A DNA stretch of 64,000 nt, taken from NCBI GenBank assembly GCA_963753615.1, contig CAVWCW010000027.1, positions 159,568 to 223,567 on the forward strand. The letters run 5' to 3'. Made by a program: the position numbers and the translations under genes. Each line of letters opens with the position of its first letter. The first letter of the stretch is position 1. Of this stretch, positions 46,617 to 56,022 are shown piece after piece. The DNA is from CAVWCW01 sp963753615. Its GTDB lineage: Bacteria > Pseudomonadota > Gammaproteobacteria > Chromatiales > Chromatiaceae. The notes beneath the pieces were generated by a model. The model saw nothing but the letters and a program-made list of their open reading frames with translations, was not told where the DNA came from and ran no database searches.

Positions 46617-48893
46617 TTATTCCCGCGCGGCGCCCATGACCTTGGGCAGCACTCGAAGATTGTTCATGATCCGGTTGAGCTGGCGGTGATCCCGCACGCT
46701 AATCAGGAATCTCATGTTCGAAGAAGTGCCGTCGCGCTCCTCCACCGCAACATTCTCGATATTTGAACCCAGTTCCGAGATGGTGGCCGCAACGGTAGCC
46801 AGGGCACCGCGCTGATTGCCGACCTCGACCCGAATCTCGCTGGAGAACTCCCGGTCCACCTGCTCCGCCCACTGCAACTCAAGCCAGTTGGGCCCGTGCT
46901 TACGGGACTCCCCCAGGTTCTTGCACCCCTGACGATGCACCACCAGGCCTTTCCCCGGGTGGAACACGCCGACCACCGAATCGTCCGGGATCGGCCGACA
47001 GCACTTGGCAAAGTTCACCACCATGCCCTCGGTCCCTTTGATCGCCAGCACCCCGCCCCCCTGGCTTCGATGGGCCGCATCGAGCAGCTCGCCACCGACG
47101 CCTCCCAACAGGCGACGGGCCACCAGAAACGGCATCCGGTTACCCAGCCCAATGTCCCGAAGCAACCGTTCCAATCCGTCGATCCGATCCTCCTTCAGCA
47201 CCTCCTGCAGGCGCTCCGCGGGCAACTGATCCAGCCCAACACCCTGACTTTGCAGCTCCCGATCCAGCAGTCTGCGCCCCAGATCCTCCGCCTCTTGATG
47301 CTTCAAGTGCTTGAGATAACTACGGATATTGGCCCGCGCCTTGGCCGTCACCACGAAATCCAGCCAGGCCGGGTTGGGGTGAGCGCCGGCGGATGCGATC
47401 ACCTCCACCGTCTGACCATTGTGCAAGCGGGTGCGCAGGGGCACCAGCCGGCGGTCGATTCGGGCCGCTACACAAGTATTGCCAACGTCGGTATGCACCG
47501 TATAGGCGAAATCGATGACCGTCGCGCCCCGCGGCAGCACCAGGATCTTGCCCCTGGGGGTGAATACGTATACCTCGTCCGGGAACAGGTCGACCTTCAC
47601 GTTCTCTAGAAACTCCACCGAGTCGCCGGCGTCTTTTTGCAGTTCCAGCAGATCATGCAGCCAGCTGCTGGCACGGGACTGAGGGGTCTCGCCACTGACT
47701 GCATCGATTTTGTAAAGCCAGTGGGCGGCGATCCCTGATTCGGCGATTTGGTGCATCTCTTCGGTGCGTATCTGGATCTCGATCGGCACTCCCTGTGGGC
47801 CGAACAACACCGTATGCAGGGACTGATATCCGTTGGCCTTGGGGATAGCGATATAGTCCTTGAAGCGCCCTGGCACCGGCTTGTAGAGGTTATGCATGGC
47901 CCCGAGCACCCGATAACAGGTATCGGGGCGGTCCACAATGATACGGAACGCGTACATATCGACCACTTCCGCAAACGACAACCGCTTGTTGAGCATCTTG
48001 CGGTAGACGCTCAAAAGGTGCTTGCGTCGCCCCACCACCCGGCCGCCCAGTTCCTCCTGCTGCAGGCGCTGGCCGATCGCCGTCTCGACATGCGAAATCA
48101 GTTCCTTGCGACTGCCCGAGACGCTGCCAACGGCCTGCTGCAGCACCCGGTGGCGCAGCGGCCAATAGGCGGCGAAGCCCAGCTCTTCGAGTTCCAGGCG
48201 GATGCTGTTGATGCCCAGGCGGCTGGCGATGGGGGCGTAGATATCCAAGGTCTCGCGGGCGATGCGGCGGCGCTTGTCGGGACGCATACTGCCAAGGGTG
48301 CGCATGTTGTGCAGACGATCGGCGAGCTTGATGAGGATGACCCGAATGTCTTTGGTCATCGCCAGCAACATCTTGCGGAAATTGGCGGCCTGAGCCTCGG
48401 CCCGCGATTTGAAGTCGATCTTGGTAAGCTTGCTGACGCCGTCCACCAGATCGGCAATCTCTTGATCGAAGACCTTCGCCAGTTGATCCTTTGCGGTGGG
48501 AGTATCCTCGATGACGTCGTGAAGAATCGCCGCCATCAGGCACTTGTAGTCCATCCTCATGTCGGCGAGGATGCGCGCCACGGCCACCGGGTGGTAGATA
48601 TAAGGCTCGCCGCTCATGCGGCGCTGGCCCTCGTGGGCTTCGGCCCCGAACAGGTAGGCGCGGTATATCTCGCGGATCTGGGCCGGAGGCAGATAGCACT
48701 CCAGGTAAGCGCACAGGTCGCTGATCAGGAACCTGGGCTTATTCAGGTCCCTGTGGATGGGATTGCTGCCCGTGGGGGCCATAGGGGCGTAAGGATCCGG
48801 GAGTTGACGATCACGCCGGCGGATGCGCTCGGGCAAAGTGCCCGGCGGCCGCCGGGCCTGCGACTCAGTCGACCAACTCGGGCCCGGCGTCAC
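46617..48893 (-). CDS. spoT: Bifunctional (p)ppGpp synthase/hydrolase
   Basis: About 758 residues from a GTG at 48893 with GGGAGG just upstream; an ATG at 48782 would give 721 residues and fits SpoT homologues well. HD hydrolase domain with MAAILHDVIEDTPTAKDQLA; synthetase domain with KDYIAIPKANGYQSLHTVLF; TGS domain DEVYVFTPRGKILVLPRGAT; C-terminal ACT domain (EIRVEVGNQRGALATVAATI). It sets ppGpp levels in the stringent response. The GTG start overlaps rpoZ by 29 bp, so the genes are coupled. Confidence 0.95.
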   Translation of the reverse strand: MTPGPSWSTESQARRPPGTLPERIRRRDRQLPDPYAPMAPTGSNPIHRDLNKPRFLISDLCAYLECYLPPAQIREIYRAYLFGAEAHEGQRRMSGEPYIYHPVAVARILADMRMDYKCLMAAILHDVIEDTPTAKDQLAKVFDQEIADLVDGVSKLTKIDFKSRAEAQAANFRKMLLAMTKDIRVILIKLADRLHNMRTLGSMRPDKRRRIARETLDIYAPIASRLGINSIRLELEELGFAAYWPLRHRVLQQAVGSVSGSRKELISHVETAIGQRLQQEELGGRVVGRRKHLLSVYRKMLNKRLSFAEVVDMYAFRIIVDRPDTCYRVLGAMHNLYKPVPGRFKDYIAIPKANGYQSLHTVLFGPQGVPIEIQIRTEEMHQIAESGIAAHWLYKIDAVSGETPQSRASSWLHDLLELQKDAGDSVEFLENVKVDLFPDEVYVFTPRGKILVLPRGATVIDFAYTVHTDVGNTCVAARIDRRLVPLRTRLHNGQTVEVIASAGAHPNPAWLDFVVTAKARANIRSYLKHLKHQEAEDLGRRLLDRELQSQGVGLDQLPAERLQEVLKEDRIDGLERLLRDIGLGNRMPFLVARRLLGGVGGELLDAAHRSQGGGVLAIKGTEGMVVNFAKCCRPIPDDSVVGVFHPGKGLVVHRQGCKNLGESRKHGPNWLELQWAEQVDREFSSEIRVEVGNQRGALATVAATISELGSNIENVAVEERDGTSSNMRFLISVRDHRQLNRIMNNLRVLPKVMGAARE

Positions 48894-49152
48894 CTACCTC
48901 CCGAGCCGTCATCTCGTCTTGAGCCATTGCGGCCTCGACCTGAGCCGCGCGATCCTGGGCCGCCACCGTTTCGTGGCTGACCAGGCCTTCAGCGATCTCA
49001 CGCAAGGCCACCACCGTGAGCTTGTCGTTTTCTAGAGGAACCAGCGGCGCCATGCCCCGCGCCAACTGGCGTGCCCGTTTAGTGGCCAGCAATACCAGAT
49101 CAAACCGATTGTCCACATGCTGCAGACAGTCTTGCACCGTTACCCGCGCCAT
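48865..49152 (-). CDS. rpoZ: RNA polymerase omega subunit
   Basis: 95 residues beginning MARVTVQDCLQHVDNRFDLV, LLATKRARQLARG, which is the conserved omega N-terminus that binds beta-prime. An upstream in-frame extension has no support. It helps assemble RNA polymerase and forms part of a ppGpp binding site, which fits its coupling to spoT. The C-terminus is acidic (MAQDEMTAREVGDAGPELVD). Confidence 0.96.
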   Translation of the reverse strand: MARVTVQDCLQHVDNRFDLVLLATKRARQLARGMAPLVPLENDKLTVVALREIAEGLVSHETVAAQDRAAQVEAAMAQDEMTAREVGDAGPELVD

Positions 49153-49281
49153 GCCTCTAGCTCCGCTTTGGAAGCGACCGCCGCCGTGCCGGCTCGCCGC
49201 TGGAATGAAATGATAAAATAACGCGCCAGTATAGCCGATCCCCGGCCACCCCACCAGCTTAGCCTCGGCGCCGCCGCCGCA

Positions 49282-49899
49282 TCAGGGCAGCAGGGCACGC
49301 AGTTCCCGCTCCAAACGCACCGACTGGTTCGGCTCGCGGAGGCGCACGGCCCGGAAAATGCAACGCAAATCGGCAAGCGCACGCTGAAAGTCGTCGTTGA
49401 CCACCAAATAGTCGTACTCAGGGTAGTGGGCGACGTCGCTCTCGGCTTCGCGCAGGCGCCGCATGATCACCTCTGAGGTATCCTGGCCCCGGCCATCCAG
49501 GCGCTCGCGCAAGACCTCCAGGGACGGCGGCAGGATAAACACGGAGATGGCCTCGGGGAAGCGTCGGCGCACCTGCTGGGCCCCCTGCCAGTCGATTTCC
49601 AGGATCAGGTCCACCCCTTGCGCCAACTGGGCGCGTACCGCTTGCTCCGAGGTACCGTAGTAATTGCCGAACACCTCGGCGTGCTCCAGGAAAGCCCCTT
49701 CGCCGGCAAGACGCAGAAACTCGTCCTTGGCCACGAAGTGGTAATCGGCCCCGTCCTGCTCCCCCGGGCGGATCGGCCGGGTGGTGTGTGATACCGACAC
49801 GCGTATGCCGGGTTCCACCCCGACCAGTTCGCGTACCAGGCTGGTCTTACCGGCTCCCGAAGGGGCGGACAAGATGTACAAGGAGCCGGTTTCGGACAT
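49282..49899 (-). CDS. gmk: Guanylate kinase
   Basis: 205 residues. The P-loop LSAPSGAGKTSLVRELVG, the GMP-binding SVSHTTRPIRPGEQDGADYH and the lid region ILEIDWQGAQQVRRRFP are all intact. It converts GMP to GDP with ATP. ATG at 49899 has GGAGA six bases upstream; longer readings of the frame enter yicC and are ignored. Confidence 0.97.
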   Translation of the reverse strand: MSETGSLYILSAPSGAGKTSLVRELVGVEPGIRVSVSHTTRPIRPGEQDGADYHFVAKDEFLRLAGEGAFLEHAEVFGNYYGTSEQAVRAQLAQGVDLILEIDWQGAQQVRRRFPEAISVFILPPSLEVLRERLDGRGQDTSEVIMRRLREAESDVAHYPEYDYLVVNDDFQRALADLRCIFRAVRLREPNQSVRLERELRALLP

Positions 49900-49970
49900 G
49901 GTCTGGTCTCCGTGCCAGGGTTGGAGAAAGCAGGTGCAGCGCGGATGCCGATACCCCCCTGTGGGGGCCC

Positions 49971-50837
49971 TTATTCGATATTCTGCACCTGTTCGCGCAT
50001 CTGTTCGATCAGTACCTTCATCTCGACCCCGATGCGGGTGATTTCCACGTCGCTGGATTTCGAGGCCAGGGTATTCGCTTCGCGATTGAGTTCCTGCATC
50101 AGGAAGTCCAGACGGCGTCCCTTGGCGCCCCCCTTGGCCAGCACCCGCAACACCTCGTCCAGATGGGCGCCGAGGCGTTCCATCTCTTCGTCGACGTCCA
50201 GTCGCTGAGCCAGAAGTACCATCTCCTGCTCGACGCGGGTCGGGTCCAGCTCTGTAACCACCTCTTCCAGGCGCGCGCGTATGCGCGCGCGCACCTCGTC
50301 CAGCACCAGCGGAATTCGCTCCCTGGCCTGCACCACCAGAACCTGCAATGCGCGGCAACGCTCGCCGACGATCTCGCTCAGGCGCTCGCCTTCGCGCCGA
50401 CGCACCGCAACCAGGTTTTCCAGGGCCTGGTCAAGGAGATTGGCTGCGCGCTCCTGCACCGGGGTCAGATCCTGGGTCTCGGCCTCCAGCACCCCGGGCC
50501 AGCGCAATAGATCCCAGGGTTTGGGGCGGGCGCCGGTGCCAAGCAGACTCTCCAGTTCCTCGGTAGCTCGCAGCAGGCGCCTGGCCAGCGTGGTGTTGAC
50601 CCGCAGCGCGCCGTCGTTGCCGCTGCCCGGGACGAAGCGCAAGCTGCAATCCACCTTGCCGCGAGCGAGTTGCTTACCTACGTGCTCGCGCACCAAGGGC
50701 TCGAGGCTGCGCAACTCCTCCGGCAGCCGCACGAACAGTTCCAGGTAGCGGTGGTTCACCGAGCGCAGCTCCCACACCAACTCCCCTTGCTCGTCCCGCT
50801 GCTCGCAGCGGGCGAAGGCGGTCATACTGTAAGTCAC
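49971..50837 (-). CDS. yicC: YicC family endoribonuclease
   Basis: 288 residues, complete. MTYSMTAFARCEQRDEQGEL with WELRSVNHRYLELFVRLPEE is the N-terminal signature, and LDFLMQELNREANTLASKSS, EITRIGVEMKVLIEQMREQV the C-terminal one. E. coli YicC has been shown to act as an RNA endonuclease. GTG start at 50837, 9 bp after the Wza gene and 71 bp before gmk: part of one long minus-strand unit. Confidence 0.95.
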   Translation of the reverse strand: MTYSMTAFARCEQRDEQGELVWELRSVNHRYLELFVRLPEELRSLEPLVREHVGKQLARGKVDCSLRFVPGSGNDGALRVNTTLARRLLRATEELESLLGTGARPKPWDLLRWPGVLEAETQDLTPVQERAANLLDQALENLVAVRRREGERLSEIVGERCRALQVLVVQARERIPLVLDEVRARIRARLEEVVTELDPTRVEQEMVLLAQRLDVDEEMERLGAHLDEVLRVLAKGGAKGRRLDFLMQELNREANTLASKSSDVEITRIGVEMKVLIEQMREQVQNIE

Positions 50838-50846
50838 GCCGCCGAC

Positions 50847-51770
50847 TCAGTAGACAGGGACAAAACGAATGAATCCGCGCAGGGTGTTGGAAATGCTCTC
50901 CACCAATTCCTTGCTGCCGGACTTCGGCACCACGATGCGATCGTCGTTCTGCACCAAGGGATCCCGCCTCTGGCCTTCCTCGATCTCCTCCATATTCAAG
51001 ACATAGCCCACCACCCCTTCGGGCTCGGTCCGGAACACCACCACGGCTTCGGTATCCCCCAGCCTGTCAATCCCCCCCGCCATGGCGATGGCCTGCAGCA
51101 GGGTGGTGGGTCCCTTGATGGGAAACACGCCAGGGGACTCGACGGAGCCCATTACGGTCACCCGTTGGCTGGTGTATTCCTCGATATAGATATTGACCTG
51201 CGGGTCCTGCAGAAAGTCACGCGCCAGTTCTCGGGCGATCAGCTGTTCGGCCTCGCTCTGGGTCAAGCCGCCGACGGTAACCGGACCGATAAGCGGCAAT
51301 ACGATCTGGCCGCCGGCATTTACCCGCTCCTGGCCGGACAACTCGTCGACCTGAAACACCTCGATGAGCAGCAGGTCGTTGGGACCGATCCGATAGTCGT
51401 CTCGGGCGGTCGAGCTGTTCATTATCCCCTCGGTTCGCATCGAAGGCTGCGTCCAAACCGGCGCTGCGGCGGCCGGTGCCGCAGCTGCGGGCATCGGCTC
51501 GGATGACGCCGCGGGCGCGGCTGCGGGCGTGGTTGTCAACCCGGGCTCGGGCTCGTCGTCGACAATTCGAAAATCTGGTGAAGGCTCCAGCGTGTGGTGG
51601 GGCCGCGCTTCGCCTGCCGTAGGCGGAGGTGCCGCTTTCTTTTTCGCCGGCTCGCTGATAATGAAATCCGGCTCCTCCTCGCCCATATAGAAATCCGGCC
51701 CCGCCCAAATTGTGGACGTCGCCCACAATCCAGGCAGCAGGCAGATCAAAAATCTCAACCCAACCCTCAT
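50847..51770 (-). CDS. wza: Polysaccharide export protein (Wza-type outer membrane protein)
   Basis: 307 residues. An N-terminal signal peptide (LRFLICLLPGLWATSTIWA) has no cysteine for a lipobox, unlike classical Wza lipoproteins. An Ala/Pro-rich linker (residues 40-110) leads to the poly_export domain DDYRIGPNDLLLIEVFQVDE and one SLBB-like domain (SQRVTVMGSVESPGVFPIKG). It would form the outer-membrane/periplasmic channel. AGGAGT lies six bases before the ATG. It heads the yicC-gmk-rpoZ-spoT unit, far from the other polysaccharide genes. Confidence 0.9.
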   Translation of the reverse strand: MRVGLRFLICLLPGLWATSTIWAGPDFYMGEEEPDFIISEPAKKKAAPPPTAGEARPHHTLEPSPDFRIVDDEPEPGLTTTPAAAPAASSEPMPAAAAPAAAAPVWTQPSMRTEGIMNSSTARDDYRIGPNDLLLIEVFQVDELSGQERVNAGGQIVLPLIGPVTVGGLTQSEAEQLIARELARDFLQDPQVNIYIEEYTSQRVTVMGSVESPGVFPIKGPTTLLQAIAMAGGIDRLGDTEAVVVFRTEPEGVVGYVLNMEEIEEGQRRDPLVQNDDRIVVPKSGSKELVESISNTLRGFIRFVPVY

Positions 51771-52237
51771 GACTCAACTCCTAACAAGTGTCCACGCTGC
51801 CCGCGACGGCTGCCGGGCCGGGCCAGCGGTCCCGAACCAGAGCACCCAGACACCGGCGCGACGTTGCGCGCATCAGGTTAATGCGGCGCACGCCTATTTA
51901 CATTTTAACAGGGAAGCGCTGAGCGATTCCTCAACCGCAAGCGCCTAACCGCGGAAAAGAGCCGATATCGGGTCTTCGCTCTGCTCGGATGCCGCCGCCG
52001 AGGATCAGGATAGAAACCAACCCCAGTCGGCCCGGCCGCATCGCCGCCGCTCAACCGAAGCTGCGAGCACGCGCATAGGGTACCGCGACTGACCCGCCGA
52101 GACCAACGCATCCGCGCGCCGCAAACTCCGTACCCGGTCGCCACGACCTCATGCCCGAGCCCAATCGGGTGTATTATATCGCCCCAGCTTCGGTCAGGCC
52201 GGCAGGCTCGCGCCCGGGCTGGCGCAGATTCGCAGGA
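51771..52237. other. Divergent intergenic region
   Basis: 467 bp between the wza gene (minus) and the phosphatase gene (plus). The phosphatase frame is open upstream to 52151. No terminator is visible and promoters are not identifiable with confidence. Confidence 0.4.
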
Positions 52238-52975
52238 ATGAACAACTCCGATTACGAAACCGCATCGGTCAGCCTGACCGGCGATCGCGAGGTGAACCAG
52301 GACCGCTTCGGAGTCTTCGGCAGCGGCGCCGAGCGGTTGCTGTTGGTGGCCGACGGAATGGGCGGGTACCCGCGGGGAGAAACAGCGGCCGAGTTGCTGA
52401 CCGAATACGCCGAGGAGAGTTTCGGTGCGGGAGCGGTCCGGGCGCCGGAGGCGTTCTTGCGGGAACTGATTGACGGCGGCCACCACCGTATCCAGGACTT
52501 CGGCCACAGCCAAAATCCGCCGATCCAGCCCGGCTCGACCGTGGTGGCCGTGCTGGTGCAACCTCAGGGGCTGACCTGGGCGCATGCCGGCGACAGCCGC
52601 CTGTACCGGCTGCACGGCGGCGTCTTGACCCGGACCCGCGATCATTCCTACGTGCAGCAACTGGTGGATCGCGGCGAGCTGTTCGCGGCGGAGGCCCAGA
52701 GCCACCCCCTGCGCAATTACGTGACCCAGTGCCTGGGCCGCCCCGGCGCGGCCCCGGAAGCCAGCTTCGGTAGTGCTGGCGCCCTGGCCCCAGGCGATGC
52801 CCTGCTGCTATGCACGGACGGATTCTGGGGTGGCGTGGAAACGACCGAGATCAAGCAATTGTTGGCGGCCCGCGGAGAGCCGCTACAGGCCGGATTGGGG
52901 CAGCTGGCGGCTCGCGCTGCCGACGCCACCCGGCCCGGCGCAGACAATGTTACCGCGCTCGCCTTGCGCCGCTAA
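52238..52975 (+). CDS. PP2C-type serine/threonine protein phosphatase
   Basis: 245 residues. Metal and phosphate-binding motifs in order: DREVNQDRFGVF, LLLVADGMGGYPRGETAAEL, TWAHAGDSRLYRL, ALLLCTDGFWGG and ADNVTALAL. It dephosphorylates proteins in the cytoplasm with Mn/Mg. The ATG at 52238 starts close to the domain; AGGA is very near the ATG, and a start at 52151 cannot be excluded. 47 bp before rph, an arrangement common in gammaproteobacteria. No kinase gene follows. Confidence 0.92.
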   Translation: MNNSDYETASVSLTGDREVNQDRFGVFGSGAERLLLVADGMGGYPRGETAAELLTEYAEESFGAGAVRAPEAFLRELIDGGHHRIQDFGHSQNPPIQPGSTVVAVLVQPQGLTWAHAGDSRLYRLHGGVLTRTRDHSYVQQLVDRGELFAAEAQSHPLRNYVTQCLGRPGAAPEASFGSAGALAPGDALLLCTDGFWGGVETTEIKQLLAARGEPLQAGLGQLAARAADATRPGADNVTALALRR

Positions 52976-53022
52976 GCGACGACGAGCGCATCGAATCGAG
53001 AACTGTTTCAGGAGCCCTCAAA

Positions 53023-53739
53023 ATGAGACCATCAGGCCGCAGACCGGACCAGCTCCGGCGGATCCGCATTACCCGTAACTTCACCCGCCACGCCGAAGGC
53101 TCGGTGCTGATCGAGTTTGGCGATACCAAGGTACTGTGCAATGCCAGCGTCGAGGAGCGGGTACCCCGTTTTTTGCTCGGCCGCGGCCAGGGCTGGGTCA
53201 CGGCCGAGTACGGCATGCTCCCACGCTCCACCGGCGAACGCATGGGAAGGGAGGCCGCTCGCGGCAAGCAGGGCGGGCGCACCCTCGAGATCCAGCGTCT
53301 GATCGGCCGCTCCCTGCGCGCAGCCCTCGACCTGCAGGCACTGGGCGAACGCAGCATCACCTTGGACTGCGACGTCATCCAGGCGGACGGCGGCACCCGC
53401 ACTGCCTCCATCACCGGTGCCTTTGTGGCGCTCAGCGACGCCATTGCCGGCCTGCTGGCCAAGGGGACCCTGGAGCGCAACCCCCTCCACGGCCAGGTAG
53501 CTTCGGCCTCGGTGGGCATCTACGAGGGCACACCGATCCTGGACCTGGACTATGCCGAGGACTCCAATGCGGAAACCGACATGAACGTGGTGATGAACGA
53601 CGCCGGGGCCTTTATCGAGGTCCAGGGCACCGCCGAGGGCCACGCTTTTCACCGCCACGAACTCGACGCCATGCTGGCCCTGGCCGAGCGCGGCATCGAT
53701 GAACTGATGCAGATCCAGCGCCAGGCACTGGGACGATAA
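53023..53739 (+). CDS. rph: Ribonuclease PH
   Basis: 238 residues starting MRPSGRRPDQLRRIRITRNF. The phosphate/active-site block is QGWVTAEYGMLPRSTGERM, and LDCDVIQADGGTRTASITGA and DLDYAEDSNAETDMNVVMND are conserved. It trims tRNA 3' ends using phosphate. CAGGAG lies eight bases before the ATG. The frame upstream is open but overlaps the phosphatase end in another frame. The rdgB gene follows 11 bp later. Confidence 0.97.
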   Translation: MRPSGRRPDQLRRIRITRNFTRHAEGSVLIEFGDTKVLCNASVEERVPRFLLGRGQGWVTAEYGMLPRSTGERMGREAARGKQGGRTLEIQRLIGRSLRAALDLQALGERSITLDCDVIQADGGTRTASITGAFVALSDAIAGLLAKGTLERNPLHGQVASASVGIYEGTPILDLDYAEDSNAETDMNVVMNDAGAFIEVQGTAEGHAFHRHELDAMLALAERGIDELMQIQRQALGR

Positions 53740-53750
53740 GGGGAACCGCC

Positions 53751-54359
53751 ATGGGCAAGAGTCATCAGGGCGAGCATATCGTGCTCGCGAGCAACAACGC
53801 CGGTAAAGTGCGCGAGATCAACCAGCTGCTGGCCAGCCGGCAGATCCAGGTGGTCCCCCAATCCGAGTTCGGGGTGCCCGAAGCCGAGGAAACCGGCCTC
53901 AGCTTTGTCGAAAACGCGATTCTCAAGGCCCGCAATGCAGCCCGGCACAGCGGCCTGGCAGCGATCGCCGACGACTCCGGGATCGAGGTCGATGCCCTGC
54001 GCGGCGCCCCGGGCATCTACTCGGCCCGTTTCGCCGGCGCCGGGGCGTCGGACGCGGCGAATCTGGAAAAACTGCTGGAGCAACTCCAAGGGGTGCCGGA
54101 GGCCGAGCGCGGCGCCCGCTTCCAGTGCCTAATGGTATACATGCGCCACGCCGAAGATCCCACACCGGTCATCTGTCAGGGTACCTGGGAGGGCGTGATC
54201 GCCAGTTCCCCGGCGGGAGACAGCGGCTTCGGCTACGACCCGGTGTTCTGGGTGCCGAGCCAGGGCTGCACCGCCGCCCAGTTGCCCGCGGAGGTCAAGA
54301 ACGGCCTTAGCCACCGCGGCCAGGCCCTGCAGAAACTGCTGCAGGCGCTGACGGGCTGA
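53751..54359 (+). CDS. rdgB: dITP/XTP pyrophosphatase (RdgB/HAM1)
   Basis: 202 residues. IVLASNNAGKVREINQLL, ADDSGIEVDALRGAPGIYSA and FGYDPVFWVPSQGCTAAQLP with KNGLSHRGQAL are the substrate and metal motifs. It removes non-canonical purine nucleotides from the pool. 11 bp after rph, same operon; AAGGGGAA precedes the ATG. Confidence 0.97.
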   Translation: MGKSHQGEHIVLASNNAGKVREINQLLASRQIQVVPQSEFGVPEAEETGLSFVENAILKARNAARHSGLAAIADDSGIEVDALRGAPGIYSARFAGAGASDAANLEKLLEQLQGVPEAERGARFQCLMVYMRHAEDPTPVICQGTWEGVIASSPAGDSGFGYDPVFWVPSQGCTAAQLPAEVKNGLSHRGQALQKLLQALTG

Positions 54360-54435
54360 ACACCGGAAACTGCCGGTTGGCGGTCACGCACAGCGCTTTA
54401 CTCAGAGCCGGAGCGCAGACCGCACCCTGCGGCGT

Positions 54436-56022
54436 TCAGCCGTAGACCACCCCAGGCAGCCAGGTAGCGAGGGCCGGCCAGAGGGCCAGGGCCCCCAGCA
54501 TCAGCAGTTGGATGAAGATGAAAGGCGCCACGCCGCGGTAGATCTGGCCGGTGCTCACCTCCGGCGGCGCCACCCCGCGCAGATAGAACAGGGCGAAGCC
54601 GAAGGGCGGGGTCAGAAACGAAGTCTGCAGGTTGATGGCGATCATTACCCCGAGCCACACCGGGTCCAGACCCATCTGCAGCAGAATCGGCCCGACGATG
54701 GGCACGACCACGAAGGTGATCTCGATGAAGTCGAGGATGAAGCCCAACAGAAACATCACCAGCATCACCAGGAAAACCGCGCCGGCCACCCCCCCCGGCA
54801 GATCGGTGAGGAAATCGGTCACCACCTCGTCGCCGCCGAAGCCCCGGAACACCAGCGAAAACACCGAGGCGCCGATAAAGATCATGAACACCATGCTGGT
54901 GACGATGGTGGTCTGGCGCATCACCTCCACCAACACCGGCTGCGCATCCGGCGCCGGGCGCCGCAGCACCGCCCGCAGCGAGACCGCCAGCCCCCAGACC
55001 AGGGCCAGGGCGCACAGGGCGGCGACCGCCAGCAGCCCCGGGTGCTCCGCAGTATGGTGGATCAGCACGTTCAAGCTGCCGAAGCCCCAGCGTAAGGCCA
55101 GCAGGCCGACGAAACCGGCCATGCCCGCCAGCACCGCCCCGGCGGCGGAGGGGTTGAGTCGGTAGCCCGCCAGCATCAGGGCCCCCACGGCACCGACCCC
55201 GGCGGCCTCGGTGGGGGTCGCCAGCCCGCCCAGGATGGAGCCCAACACCAGCACAATCAGCAACAGCGGGGGCAGCAGCACCTTGAGCACCTGGGGCAAG
55301 AGCGCGGCGAGGCCATGGGTGCGCTCCCCAGCAGGCATGGCGGGCACCGCCTTGGGCCGAAACACAGCCACCCCGATCAGGTACAGCATGTACAGCAGGA
55401 CCAGGGCCAGTCCGGGAATCAGGGCGCCGACAAACAGGTCCCCTACCGACACCGTCTCCAGGTTCCACTTGCCCATGTTCAGCTGCGCCTGCTGATAGGC
55501 CGACGACAGCACGTCCCCCAGCAAGACCAGTACGATCGAGGGCGGGATGATCTGGCCCAGGGTGCCGGAGGCGCAGATGGTGCCGGCGGCCACCCCCGGG
55601 TCGTAGTTGCGCTTGAGCATCGTGGGCAGGGACAACAGGCCCATGGTCACCACGGTGGCGCCGACGATGCCGGTGCTGGCCGCCAGCAGCATGCCCACCA
55701 AGGTGACCGAGAGGCCTAGCCCCCCGCGCAGAGGGCCGAACAGGTTCGCCATGGTATCGAGCAGACTCTCGGCCACCCGCGAGCGCTCCAGCATCACTCC
55801 CATGAATACAAACAGGGGCACTGCAATCAGGGTCTGGTTGCCCATGATGCCGCTCAGCCTCTCGGGCAGAAAGCCCAGGAAGGCGGCGTCGAACAGCCCC
55901 AGCCAATCCCCCAATACGGAGAACATCAGCGACACCCCGGCCAGGGTAAAGGCCACGGGGTATCCGAGCATCAGCACCGCGCCGACGCAGGCAAACAGCA
56001 GGAAGGGCATCCATTCGGTCAT
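54436..56022 (-). CDS. dctM: TRAP transporter large permease (DctM-type)
   Basis: 528 residues with about 14 hydrophobic helices. MTEWMPFLLFACVGAVLMLG, VTLVGMLLAASTGIVGATVV and SILGGLATPTEAAGVGAVGA are the DctM signature blocks, the last with the ATPTEAA motif. The protein is longer than the usual 430 residues because of an insert of about 90 residues after the middle helices (positions about 285-375). It imports organic acids or related compounds with sodium. The ATG overlaps the dctQ stop (ATGA). No substrate-binding DctP gene is nearby, so the substrate is open. Confidence 0.88.
   Translation of the reverse strand: MTEWMPFLLFACVGAVLMLGYPVAFTLAGVSLMFSVLGDWLGLFDAAFLGFLPERLSGIMGNQTLIAVPLFVFMGVMLERSRVAESLLDTMANLFGPLRGGLGLSVTLVGMLLAASTGIVGATVVTMGLLSLPTMLKRNYDPGVAAGTICASGTLGQIIPPSIVLVLLGDVLSSAYQQAQLNMGKWNLETVSVGDLFVGALIPGLALVLLYMLYLIGVAVFRPKAVPAMPAGERTHGLAALLPQVLKVLLPPLLLIVLVLGSILGGLATPTEAAGVGAVGALMLAGYRLNPSAAGAVLAGMAGFVGLLALRWGFGSLNVLIHHTAEHPGLLAVAALCALALVWGLAVSLRAVLRRPAPDAQPVLVEVMRQTTIVTSMVFMIFIGASVFSLVFRGFGGDEVVTDFLTDLPGGVAGAVFLVMLVMFLLGFILDFIEITFVVVPIVGPILLQMGLDPVWLGVMIAINLQTSFLTPPFGFALFYLRGVAPPEVSTGQIYRGVAPFIFIQLLMLGALALWPALATWLPGVVYG

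Noticed and set aside
47748..48980. A 410-codon plus-strand frame
   Set aside because: Antisense to spoT, without motifs.
51905..51945. GGGAAGCGCTGA as a fifth repeat-element end
   Set aside because: Resembles the inverted end, but no CTAG-type flank, no internal hairpins and no partner end nearby.
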